This document shows, in pieces, positions 25,983 to 34,449 of a DNA stretch of 64,000 nucleotides (within the stretch, counting starts at the first letter, position 1; each line of letters opens with the position of its first letter). Location: assembly GCA_963826505.1 (NCBI GenBank), contig CAWGXG010000008.1, positions 310,001-374,000 on the forward strand. The letters are read 5' to 3'. The stretch comes from CAWGXG01 sp963826505 (GTDB taxonomy: Bacteria > Chloroflexota > Anaerolineae > Aggregatilineales > Aggregatilineaceae). Below the pieces are notes generated by a model, which was not told where the DNA came from, searched no databases, and was given only the letters and a program-made list of their open reading frames with translations. Both the position numbers and the translations under genes were made by a program.

Positions 25983-26037
25983 TTTCAGGGGTTTGTCGGC
26001 GGATGAGCGCGGAGCATGGCAGGGCAGGAGCGTGCTC

Positions 26038-26066
26038 TTGACCGCGTGTGAGCAGTATGGTATGCT
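26038..26066 (+). promoter_or_regulatory. sigma-70 promoter of the T-box operon
   Basis: TTGACC, a 17-bp spacer and TATGCT; the start would be near 26073, just a few bases before the first conserved T-box stem. Confidence 0.72.
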
Positions 26067-26072
26067 GTCGGC

Positions 26073-26340
26073 ATTCTAAAAGCGATGACGGAAACGAGTA
26101 CATCCTGTCCGCCGGAGCAGCGAGCCTGGGATAGTGCAAGCCGGGACCGCACGCAGGATGGAAAATCCTTCCTGAGCCGCAGGCTGAACGCGCCTCACTG
26201 CGCCAGTAAGTTGTGCCGGGTTGGCCACCGTTATCAAGGCCAGTCATAGCTGTGACGACTAAGTGCTCTGCCTTCAGGGCAGGGAAAAAGGGTGGTACCG
26301 CGAGAGCACCGCTCCCGTCCCTTTGTGTTTTGGGGCCGGG
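26073..26340 (+). ncRNA. T-box leader, isoleucine-specific (specifier AUC)
   Basis: The leader carries the canonical T-box AAGGGTGGTACCGCG at 26288-26302. Stem I begins near 26081 (AGCGATGACGGAAACGAGTA), with upper stem CATCCTG (26101-26107) pairing with CAGGATG (26154-26160). The 3' side of the specifier loop then reads GAAA-ATC-C-TTCCTGAG. This matches by position the known glyQ leader pattern GAAA-GGC-A-TTCTTGAG, so the specifier codon is ATC at 26165-26167. The T-box TGGT would pair with ACCA, fitting the A73 discriminator of tRNA-Ile. An attenuator hairpin GAGC-ACC-GCTC, flanked by AGGG/CCCT and a T-rich tail, ends near 26335. Uncharged tRNA-Ile should favour readthrough into the downstream genes. 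Confidence 0.9.
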
Positions 26341-26375
26341 GGCGTTTCTTTTTGACACCGGGAGCGCACGAGTCA

Positions 26376-26873
26376 TTGATCACTGACAGTACAGTAACTA
26401 TCCGGGAAGTTGAGCCGCGCGACGAAGGTGCCATCGCGCGTTTGTGGTTGGAGTTGTCCGAATATCATGTGGCCCTGGATCCGCGCTTGCCCGTACCCGT
26501 TGATGGGGCCGCTGAGTTGTACGCTACTCGGCTGCTGGAACGCCGGGATGACCAATATACACGCACCTATGTGGCAGAGGTCGATGGCGAGGTTGTCGGT
26601 TACGTGTTGGGCGCGGTGATCGATATGCTGCCGGACTTGTTCGCGCATGATGACGTGGGCTTTATCGCGGACATCTACGTCGCCGAGTCTTACCGCCGAC
26701 ACGGGATTGCACGTCGTCTGGTCGAGGCGATCAATGGCTGGTTTGTCGGTGAGGGCGTGTCTCATACGGAATGGCAGGTGGCTGCTGCCAACGAGTCGGG
26801 CCGCCGATTTTGGGAAGCCGTTGGCGGGCGTCCGCTCATTGTGCGGATGCGTGTCGACCTGAACGGGCAATAG
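26376..26873 (+). CDS. GNAT family N-acetyltransferase
   Basis: A 165-residue acetyltransferase. Motif A appears as GFIADIYVAESYRRHGIARR, with the acetyl-CoA loop R-R-H-G-I-A, followed by a helix and the C-terminal EWQVAAANESGRRFWEAVGG (motif B with the N-E-x-x-x-F-W type). The TTG at 26376 is the likely start, as the longer frame would begin inside the T-box itself; GGAG lies about 11 nt upstream. It is the first gene after the isoleucine T-box, followed 10 bp later by the TPR gene. Substrate (small molecule or protein N-terminus) is not predictable. Confidence 0.82.
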   Translation: MITDSTVTIREVEPRDEGAIARLWLELSEYHVALDPRLPVPVDGAAELYATRLLERRDDQYTRTYVAEVDGEVVGYVLGAVIDMLPDLFAHDDVGFIADIYVAESYRRHGIARRLVEAINGWFVGEGVSHTEWQVAAANESGRRFWEAVGGRPLIVRMRVDLNGQ

Positions 26874-26883
26874 TGCGAGGTTC

Positions 26884-27735
26884 ATGAACCAACAGAGGCG
26901 ACGCCGCTGGGATCGCAAGCTCATCGTGGGGACACTCGGTCCCGCGATAGTACTAGCTGCATGTGGAGCGTTGATTCCTGATTGGGGGCTGTTTTTTGTC
27001 GGCGCCGCCCTGGGCTGGTTGGTGGTCGCGCAGTTTGTATTCCGGGGTACGACCCGGATGCAATATCGTGCGGCGATCGGCCATCTGCGAAAAGGGGAAT
27101 ACGACGACGCAGTCGCCATACTGGACGCAATTGTGCAGGCAGAACCTCAAGACCCGGCTCACCGGGAGTTTCGCGCCGTGCTTTACCGGTTGGTGGGGCG
27201 GTTGGACGACGCAGTGTCGGATTACAAAGCGGTGATCGCGTTGGAGCCGAACGGAGTTAGCGCACGGATCGGGCTGGCAGAAGTATACATTCAGGACGAA
27301 GATTATGAGCAGGCGCGTGCGGCGGCGCGCGCGGCCGAGGTCTGCGATCCGAACGATTGGAAAGCATTGTACACCTTGGGCCTGCTCGCCGATCGCGAGG
27401 GGGATGCGCCCGCCGTGGTGGATACCCTGGTGCGGGCCGTCGCTGCAGGTATCCCGCTTAGCAGGGATCGACTGCTTGTCCACCTGTGGTTGGCTCGGGC
27501 GTATGTCCGCTTGGGACAACGCGAACAGGCGCAGCAGCAAGTCGATGAATTGCACCAAGAAGCCGGCAGCCTGGACGAATGGGGGCTGATTCTCGAGAGT
27601 GACCAGGGGCGCGCGCTGCGACCCTTGCTGGAACCCGATATCAACCTGGCGACGCAGTTGGTGCGGGGTACCGCTGCGTTGGAAGTGTTAGAAGACGTGC
27701 CGGGGCGAGTGGTGGGGCCCCTAAACGATCGTTAG
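26884..27735 (+). CDS. TPR-repeat membrane-associated protein
   Basis: A 283-residue protein with two N-terminal hydrophobic segments (residues about 17-33 and 36-52), so anchored by a hairpin, then a cytosolic TPR region of three to four repeats from residue 60 (AAIGHLRKGEYDDAVAILDA, LVGRLDDAVSDYKAVIAL, VYIQDEDYEQARAAARAAEV, then LARAYVRLGQREQAQQQVDE). TPRs mediate protein contacts. It sits between GNAT and two small membrane proteins in what appears to be the T-box transcript. Function unknown. Confidence 0.8.
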   Translation: MNQQRRRRWDRKLIVGTLGPAIVLAACGALIPDWGLFFVGAALGWLVVAQFVFRGTTRMQYRAAIGHLRKGEYDDAVAILDAIVQAEPQDPAHREFRAVLYRLVGRLDDAVSDYKAVIALEPNGVSARIGLAEVYIQDEDYEQARAAARAAEVCDPNDWKALYTLGLLADREGDAPAVVDTLVRAVAAGIPLSRDRLLVHLWLARAYVRLGQREQAQQQVDELHQEAGSLDEWGLILESDQGRALRPLLEPDINLATQLVRGTAALEVLEDVPGRVVGPLNDR

Positions 27736-27761
27736 AACGCCATGAGGTGAGGAGCGGTGAG

Positions 27762-28295
27762 ATGTCCAATCGACAATATGATGCCGAGGACCAAAGCGAG
27801 ACTATGCCGGAACGCGTGGCAGAGTCCGACCAACGCGGTCTGCTTCAAAGCCCTGTCCTAAGGATTATGCTGGCCCTGTTTGTCCTGATCGTTGTGGTCA
27901 TTGTGGGGGTTGTCGTCGCATTTCTATCTTCTCGTGCGAGTCGCGACAAGCCGCTGAGCGTGAAGTTGTATCCAGGCGCGGCAATGGTCGTGGATGAAAA
28001 AGTATTCGATGGCTTCGACCATCAGCAGTACACCTCGACAGACAGCATGGAGCAGATCGAGGCGTTTTACGACAAGCAAAAAGACGTGAGCTGCGAACGC
28101 CAATACCAGTCTGTGGTCGATCGTCCCGGGGAGGAGCCGCTGCGCGAGGGGCACATCTTCACGCGCTGCCAGATCGACCGGTCCGGCTATGGGATGACGC
28201 AGTACACGACCATCGTGATCGAGCCCAAGTATGATGATGCGGGAAATCCTGGCGACCAGGTGGTGATCGATGTGCAGCGGCATTGGGGATCGTAA
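27762..28295 (+). CDS. single-pass membrane protein, first of a tandem pair
   Basis: A 177-residue protein: acidic polar N-terminus (about 30 residues), one transmembrane helix (IMLALFVLIVVVIVGVVVAF) and an extracytoplasmic domain of about 115 residues. The latter contains P-G-A-A-x-V-x-x-E, a Y-T-S-T-D-S strand, IEAFYDKQKDVSC and two further Cys-containing strands. ATG at 27762 follows a purine-rich GAGGAGCGGTGAG. The IEAFYD-x6-C element recurs in the next gene, suggesting duplication. Not recognised as a known family. Confidence 0.7.
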   Translation: MSNRQYDAEDQSETMPERVAESDQRGLLQSPVLRIMLALFVLIVVVIVGVVVAFLSSRASRDKPLSVKLYPGAAMVVDEKVFDGFDHQQYTSTDSMEQIEAFYDKQKDVSCERQYQSVVDRPGEEPLREGHIFTRCQIDRSGYGMTQYTTIVIEPKYDDAGNPGDQVVIDVQRHWGS

Positions 28296-28298
28296 CCG

Positions 28299-28793
28299 GT
28301 GGAAGGCGACGCATCCCCCAACCACGCCGGCCCTGCTGATGAGGCTCAACCGTCGCGCTTTCACATTCCGATCGGGGTAGCGCTGGCGGCGATGGTGGTG
28401 GCGCTAATCTTGGCCGCCTTAATTCTCTCGCGGGTCGCCGGGCCGCTGCATGGATTGGTGTTTCCGCCGTCCGTACCCGTGCCAAAGGGCGTGCAGGAAG
28501 TGGACCACGTCCACGAGAAAAATGGGGACGAATATTGGATCTACCGGACGTCGCTTTCGGGGGACGACGTTGCTGCTTTCTACGATGAGCGAGGGGATTG
28601 CCGTTATTCCCCCCGACCAGACGAGGCACCCGACGCGCCTGCCCCGGTGGGTTCCTACAGCGTGGCGTTATGTACCGGGCAAAACCGGCGCGGGAACTCC
28701 GGGATCGGCTGGCAAGTGTATATTAACACGGGGTATTCCGACGAAGAAGGCCCGACGATTTTCAGACTGTACCGTTATCAGGATGTGAAGTAG
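28299..28793 (+). CDS. single-pass membrane protein, second of a tandem pair
   Basis: A 164-residue protein starting at GTG, 3 bp after the previous stop. It has a short polar N-terminus, a transmembrane helix (IGVALAAMVVALILAALILS) and an exported domain with P-V-P-x-G-V-x-E-V near the membrane, VAAFYDERGDC and a second Cys. Layout and the FYD-x4-C element parallel the preceding gene. The exported domain may be disulfide bonded. Function unknown; ileS starts 133 bp downstream. Confidence 0.7.
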   Translation: MEGDASPNHAGPADEAQPSRFHIPIGVALAAMVVALILAALILSRVAGPLHGLVFPPSVPVPKGVQEVDHVHEKNGDEYWIYRTSLSGDDVAAFYDERGDCRYSPRPDEAPDAPAPVGSYSVALCTGQNRRGNSGIGWQVYINTGYSDEEGPTIFRLYRYQDVK

Positions 28794-28926
28794 AGACAGT
28801 TCACCAGGGAGGTGTCACCGTGGCAGTTGGGCTTTCGCGGCCTGCGCCGCGCGGGATTGGTGGATCGGCGCCCAGGGGCATCAGACGCTGACTCACACAT
28901 GCACCGGACCGCAATCAGGAGGACGT

Positions 28927-31900
28927 ATGTTTAACTCTGTATCACCCAAAGTTGATATCGGCGCGCTGGAACAGGAACAGCTCGAGTTCTGGCGCGAGCG
29001 CGATATTTTCCACCGTTCGATGGAGGAGCGCAAAGGCGGCAGAACCTACGTGTTCTATGAAGGGCCGCCGACGGCGAACGGCAGACCGGGCACGCATCAC
29101 GTATCTGGCCCGCGCCTTCAAGGATATGTTCCCGCGCTATCACACGATGAATGGCGCGTATGTGCTGCGTAAGGGCGGGTGGGATACGCATGGCCTGCCC
29201 GTCGAGATCGAGGTCGAAAAAGAACTCGGCATCAAGCACAAACACGAGATCGAGGAATATGGCATCGCGGAGTTCAACAAGAAATGCCGCGACAGCGTGT
29301 TTCGCTACATCCAGGAATGGGAGCGCCTCACTGAGCGCATCGCGTTCTGGGTAGACCTGGAAAACGCCTACGTCACTTACACCAACGATTACATCCAAAG
29401 CGTGTGGTGGATTCTGCGGCAGTTCTGGGATAAGGGCCTGCTGTACCAGGGTTACAAGGTAGTGCCCTACTGCGCGCGCTGCGGTACGCCGCTCAGCAGC
29501 CATGAAGTCTCGCTCGGCTACGAGGAAGTGGCCGATCCGAGCGTGTTCGTGCGCTTCCCGGTCAAAGATCAGCCGGGGACGTATTTCCTGGTCTGGACGA
29601 CGACGCCCTGGACGCTGCCCGGCAACGCAGCTTTGGCGGTAAACCGTCGCGAAACGTATGTGATGGTCGAAGGGCCGGGCGAAGACGGCGAAGGTACCGA
29701 GCGTCTGATTCTGGCGCAAGCGCTGCTCGATAAGGCGCTGATCAACCCGCAGGATTTCCACGTCGTGCAGACGATGAAGGGCGAAGACCTGCTGGGCATG
29801 CGCTACGAGCCGCTGTACGAGTTCCTGCCGGTCGAAGAGGATCACGCCTACGTGCTGCATGGTGATTTCGTGAGCATGGAGGATGGCTCCGGCATCGTGC
29901 ATATCGCCCCGGCCTTTGGTGCCGACGATATGGACGTCGGCCGCGAATACGGCCTGCCGATCATCCAGACGGTCGCGCCGGATGGCGCGTTCATCCCGGA
30001 GGTGACCCCCTGGGCGGGCATGTGGGTTAAGGACGCCGACAAGCTGATCAAGAAAGAGCTGAAGTCGCGCGGGCTGTTGTACAAAGCCGAAGACTATGTC
30101 CACAACTACCCGTTCTGCTGGCGCTGCCATACGCCGCTGCTCTACTACGCGCGCGCGACGTGGTACATCGAATCCACGCGCTATCGCGACAAGATGATCG
30201 AGCTCAACCAGACGGTCAACTGGGTGCCTGCCCACATCAAAGACGGGCGCTTCGGCAACTGGCTCGAAGACCTGCGCGATTGGGCGTTGGGCCGCGAGCG
30301 CTATTGGGGGACGCCGCTGCCGGTCTGGGTGTGCGACAACCCCGATTGCGATCACAAACACTGCATAGGCAGCGTTGAGGAATTGTCCACGCTGAGCGGG
30401 CGCGATCTGTCCGATCTTGATCTGCACCGGCCTTATGTGGACGACGTCACATTCCCATGTCCGGACTGCGAGGGCACCATGCGCCGCGTGCCCGAGTTGA
30501 TCGACGTGTGGTTCGACAGCGGCGCGATGGCTGTCGCCCAGTGGGGCTACCCGTTCAAGAATCAGGAGATGTTCGAACAGCAGTTCCCGGCGGACTACAT
30601 CTGCGAAGCAGTCGATCAAACGCGCGGTTGGTTCTTCAGCCAGCACGCCATCGCCTCGATGCTGTTCGAAAGCGTCAACTTCAAGAACTGCATCTCGCTC
30701 GGCCATATCATGGATGATCAGGGTCGCAAGATGTCCAAGAGTTTGGGCAACATCGTCGAACCCTGGAGCGTGATCGACAAGTACGGGGCCGATACCTTCC
30801 GCTGGTACATGTACACGGCGGGGCCGCCGGGCGAACCGCGCCGGTTCTCGGTGGAGTTGGTGGGCGAAGCGGTCCGTAACTTCTACCTGACGCTGTGGAA
30901 CGTCTACAGCTTCTTCGTGACCTACGCCCAGCTCGACCAGTTCGATCCGCTCCAGGCATCGGTTCCGGTCGAGGAACGCGACTCGCTCGATCGCTGGATT
31001 CTCAGCGAGCTGCACAATCTGGTCCGCGAGGTCACGCAAGGCTATGAAACCTATGACGTGCTGCGCGCCACGCGGCCAATCGAAGGCTTCGTCCAGGCAT
31101 TGAGCAACTGGTATCTGCGCCGGTCGCGGCGCCGCTTCTGGAAATCGGAAAGTGATTCGGATAAGCTGGCGGCTTACCAGACGCTCTACGAATGTCTGGT
31201 CACCGTTGCCAAACTGCTAGCGCCGTCGATGCCGTTTCTCAGCGAAGCGATCTACCGCAATCTGGAGGGCAGCGTCGTGCCCGGCGCCGCGGAGAGCGTG
31301 CATCTGGCGATGTGGCCGACGTTTAATCCTGCGCTGATCGATGACAAGCTGATGGACGACATGCGCTTGACGCAGCGCCTGGTCAGTTTGGGACACGCGG
31401 CGCGCAACAGCGCCGAACTCAAGGTGCGCCAGCCGCTCAGCGAAGCGGTCTTCGTCGTGCGTTACAGCGCCGAACAGGATGTCGTACGCGCATTGAGCGC
31501 TACGGTGGCCGAAGAACTGAACGTCAAGGCGGTGCGCGCAGCGGAATCGGCGGAGTCGATGGTGACTTACCACCTGAATCCGCTGCCGCAGGTGTTGGCA
31601 CGCGTGCTTAAGGGCGATTTCCCGAAAGTCCAGAAGGCGCTACGCGAGGGCGATCCCGCTGACGTGACGCGCTGGGCCAAGACGCTCATGGCGGGTGACA
31701 GCATCTCAGTCGAGGTCGAAGGCAAGACGTATACCATCACGCCCGACCAATGCGAGGTCCAGCAATCCGCCGCCGAAGGCTATGCCGTGGCCGAGGATTA
31801 CGGTTATGTCGCTGCCCTGTCGACGACGCTGACCGAGGAACTCGTTCAGGAAGGCATGGCGCGCGAGTTTGTCCGGCGCGTGCAAACATTGCGCAAGGAT

Positions 31901-32107
31901 GCCGGGTTCGAGATCAGCGATCACATCGCTGTGACCTACCAGGCCAGCGACAAGCTGCAGGGAGCGGTAGCGCGTTTCACCGACTACATCCAGCGCGAGA
32001 CACTCGCGGAGGTGCTTGTAGTGGCGCCCCCTTCAGACGGTGGGTTCACGGGCGATTTCGATTTCGATGGTGAAAGCGTGACGATTGGTGTAAAGCAGGT
32101 CCAATAA
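28927..32107 (+). pseudogene. ileS: isoleucyl-tRNA synthetase, one indel near the start (probably sequence error)
   Basis: Corrected for one extra T near 29104, this is a full-length IleRS of about 1,060 residues. The ATP-site HIGH equivalent is GRPGTHHV (residues about 53-60), then WDTHGLPVEIEVEKELG; the editing domain includes VWTTTPWTLPGN, and the KMSKS motif is intact as RKMSKSLGN. The sequence form matches the eukaryote-like, second bacterial IleRS class. The frame changes between PPTANGRPGTHHV and LARAFKDMFPRYHTM with no loss of conserved sequence. It attaches Ile to tRNA-Ile with proofreading of Val. The isoleucine T-box 2.6 kb upstream is its likely control element. AGGAGG precedes the ATG. 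Confidence 0.95.
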
Positions 32108-32121
32108 CCTACAATCTAAAC

Positions 32122-32149
32122 CAGGGTGGGCACATATCCGCCCACCCTG
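32122..32149 (+). terminator. hairpin after ileS
   Basis: Perfect 10-bp inverted repeat CAGGGTGGGC / GCCCACCCTG with an 8-nt loop, 15 bp after the ileS stop. The U tract is weak (TATGTTTG), so termination may be partial. Confidence 0.6.
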
Positions 32150-32238
32150 TATGTTTGCCAGCCTGTTCTCGACCGATTAGAATGAGGCTGAAAATCCGTT
32201 TCAGCACTCTTCCAGCACACCAGAGATTACGAGTTCCC

Positions 32239-32598
32239 ATGACTACGACGAAGGAAGAACTCTACGAAACACTGCTCGATCTCCGCGAAACGTATCAGGC
32301 TAAGGTGACCGAAATGGCAGCGGCTAACGTGCTTGATATCAGCGGAACAGGGTACACGAATCATCAGGCAGATGATGCCACGATGGTATACGACCAGACC
32401 GTGAGCGCCTCAACCTACCGTGCCGTTCAGGTTCGGCTGCGCCAGATCGAAGAAGCGATCGCTCGCCACGATGATGGAATTTACGGGGTTTGTGAGAATT
32501 GTGGTCGTGAAATCGACATCGCCCGTCTCGAAGCAATTCCGTATACGGCACTGTGCCTCCATTGCGCGGAGTCGCGTGATTACCGGGCTGGGATGTAG
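32239..32598 (+). CDS. DksA/TraR-type zinc-finger protein
   Basis: A 119-residue protein with the DksA/TraR plan: N-terminal coiled coil (residues 1-85) and a C-terminal four-Cys zinc finger, YGVCENCGREIDIARLEAIP followed by CLHC. The central IEEAIARHDDGIYG is a family signature. DksA-like proteins enter the RNA polymerase secondary channel and alter promoter response with ppGpp; in Chloroflexota their role is unproven. ATG at 32239 is preferred over an upstream frame start inside the preceding hairpin region. The stop is 2 bp from the lspA GTG, so the pair is an operon. Confidence 0.87.
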   Translation: MTTTKEELYETLLDLRETYQAKVTEMAAANVLDISGTGYTNHQADDATMVYDQTVSASTYRAVQVRLRQIEEAIARHDDGIYGVCENCGREIDIARLEAIPYTALCLHCAESRDYRAGM

Positions 32599-32600
32599 CG

Positions 32601-33182
32601 GTGAATGAGCCACACAATCAGGCGGAACCGACAGGCTCTAAAAGGTTTGGAGCGGGTCAGTGGGTGTTTTTGCTGGTGATCAGCGGGTTGGTCATCGTGG
32701 CCGATCAGATCAGCAAAGCCTACGTGGTAGCTCACCTCGCGTTGTACGACTCATGGATGCCGCTGCACAGTCTCGCGTCAGTCTTCCGCTTTACCCATGT
32801 GCGCAACACGGGCGCGGCGTTCGGGATATTCCCCGAGGGCGGCGCGATCTTTCTGATTGTCGCGGTGATTGTGTCGGCAGTTATCATCTATTTCTACTGG
32901 CAGATTCCTAAGGGAGCCTGGTTGGCGCGGCTGGCTTTGGGGCTGCAACTGGGCGGTGCGCTGGGTAATGTCGTAGATCGGGTGCGGCTGGGCTACGTGG
33001 TGGATTTCTTCCACGTCGAGTTGTGGCCTGTCTTCAATGTCGCGGATAGCTGTATCGTGATCGGCGTCGTGCTGCTGGCGTTGGAAGTTATGCGCGAGGA
33101 ATGGCAGGAACGGCGTGCCGCGCAGGACGAGGGCATACTCGAGGAAGACAATCCGTCCGAGAAACAGGCGTACTCGCATTAG
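32601..33182 (+). CDS. lspA: lipoprotein signal peptidase (signal peptidase II)
   Basis: A 193-residue aspartic peptidase of the inner membrane with four hydrophobic helices. Conserved boxes: ADQISKAYV, HVRNTGAAFGIF, GNVVDRVRLGYVVDFF (first catalytic Asp) and FNVADSCIVIGV (second catalytic Asp). It cleaves the signal peptide of diacylglyceryl-modified prolipoproteins, such as the one at 2631. Start GTG, 2 bp after the upstream stop. N- and C-terminal polar tails add about 30 residues beyond the usual 160. Confidence 0.95.
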   Translation: MNEPHNQAEPTGSKRFGAGQWVFLLVISGLVIVADQISKAYVVAHLALYDSWMPLHSLASVFRFTHVRNTGAAFGIFPEGGAIFLIVAVIVSAVIIYFYWQIPKGAWLARLALGLQLGGALGNVVDRVRLGYVVDFFHVELWPVFNVADSCIVIGVVLLALEVMREEWQERRAAQDEGILEEDNPSEKQAYSH

Positions 33183-33210
33183 TGTGCGTGCGCGGCGATT
33201 GGAACTTGGA

Positions 33211-33242
33211 AGCAGGCGGTCGAAAAACCGCCTGCTTTTTTA
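33211..33242 (+). terminator. intrinsic terminator after lspA
   Basis: Perfect 10-bp stem AGCAGGCGGT / ACCGCCTGCT with a CGAAAA loop and a six-T tail, 28 bp after the lspA stop. Confidence 0.9.
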
Positions 33243-33276
33243 TGACCGTGCGGAAGGTGCTGCGCCGTGCGGTCGT

Positions 33277-34249
33277 TTACCAGGCATAAGCTTCTGGCGC
33301 TGCGCCGCCAGGACCCGGCCAGATGGCATCTAGCGAGGCGATCTGGGCGTCCGTAAATTGTGATCTCTAAAGCGCGCAGACTGGTGTCAAGCTGATCCAG
33401 CGTGCGCGGCCCAATGATCGGCGCGGTGACGATGGGCTGGTGCAACAGCCAGGCCAGCGCCACGACGGCCGGTGCTTCACCCATTTCTGAGCACAGCGTC
33501 TCGTATTGTTCGATCTGTGTGCGTTGCTTCTCGATTTTCTGTTGGACCCAATCCTCGGTGCGACGGCCTTCCTGGGTTTCCGCCAGTGCCCCGGCCAGAA
33601 CACCCCCCGCCAACGGACTCCAGGGAATCAGCCCCAGGCCGTACGCCTCACACGCCGGGATGACTTCCAGCTCGATCGTGCGGGCGGTCAGATTGTACAG
33701 GCTTTGCTCGCTGACCAGCCCTATGAAGTGACGCGCCTGGGCAGCGCCCTGAGCCTGCGCGATATGCCACCCGGCGAAATTGCTGCTTCCGACGTAAATC
33801 ACTTTGCCTTCCTGCACAAGCTGGCTCATCGCCTGCCAGATTTCTTCCCAGGGTGTGCTGCGATCGATGTGGTGCATCTGGTACAGGTCGATGTGATCGG
33901 TTTGCAGACGACGCAGGCTTTCTTCGCAGGCGCGTTTGATATGATAGGCAGACAGCTTCGATTCATTGGGCCATTCACCCATGGTGCCGTAGACTTTGGT
34001 TGCCAGAACGATCTTTTCACGACGATTGCCGCCCTGTGCCAGCCAGCGCCCGACGATCTGTTCGGTGATGCCTTCGCCGCGCTGGCCGCCGTACACGTTG
34101 GCCGTGTCGAAAAAGTTGACGCCCAATTCCAACGCGTGATCCATGATCGCGTAGCTGTCCGGCTCGGTCGTGTAGCCACCGAAGTTCATGGTGCCCAGGC
34201 ATAACCGGCTGACCTGTAATCCTGTCCGTCCCAGGTGCGTGTATTGCAT
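33277..34249 (-). pseudogene. aldo/keto reductase, C-terminal single-base indel (probably sequence error)
   Basis: About 323 residues after correction. The N-terminal HLGRTGLQVSRLCLGTMNFG and the AKR tetrad are present: Asp and Tyr in FFDTANVYGG, Lys in VLATKVYG, His in LYQMHHIDR. The frame shifts at one extra C near 33351 (plus strand); correcting it converts a nonsense tail of 47 residues into LDAIWPGPGG followed by AAPEAYAW and a stop at 33277, the classic AKR ending. It reduces aldehydes or ketones with NADPH; substrate unknown. It diverges from hutU and has its own promoter. Confidence 0.9.
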
Positions 34250-34313
34250 AGCAAACTCCTTGGCTTGCGTGTGTTCACGTCGAGGTTGTCGGGTGTAGTG
34301 TTACCGAATGCCC

Positions 34314-34341
34314 ATTATACCCGTTCAAGCCTCGATCTCCA
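34314..34341 (-). promoter_or_regulatory. promoter of the aldo/keto reductase gene
   Basis: On the minus strand TGGAGA, 16-bp spacer, perfect TATAAT, 65 bp upstream of the start. Confidence 0.55.
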
Positions 34342-34394
34342 CTGCACACGCGCCAATTCTCTCTGCGCGGTACTCTGTGTTTTTCGGCTGTGGG

Positions 34395-34403
34395 TGCTAG
34401 AAT
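34395..34403 (+). promoter_or_regulatory. extended -10 promoter upstream of hutU
   Basis: TGCTAGAAT is an extended -10 without a clear -35, 47 bp upstream of the hutU ATG. Confidence 0.42.
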
Positions 34404-34449
34404 AGCCCGCAAACACTTTGACGTGCCGGTTAATATTGGAGAGTGACCC

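Noticed and set aside
26292..26375. Upstream extension of the GNAT protein from a GTG within the T-box
   Set aside because: The start would be inside the T-box and attenuator hairpin; the acetyltransferase fold begins after 26376.
28820..28900. Short GTG-started reading frame with GGAGGTG upstream, ahead of ileS
   Set aside because: Good spacing of a ribosome-site-like sequence, but the peptide is Arg/Gly-rich without any family trait and the segment is GC-repetitive; not enough to call a leader peptide.
28931..31039. 702-codon open frame on the minus strand inside ileS
   Set aside because: It is antisense to conserved ileS coding sequence. Its translation has no domain character, and the long frame is a codon-bias side effect of GC-rich DNA.
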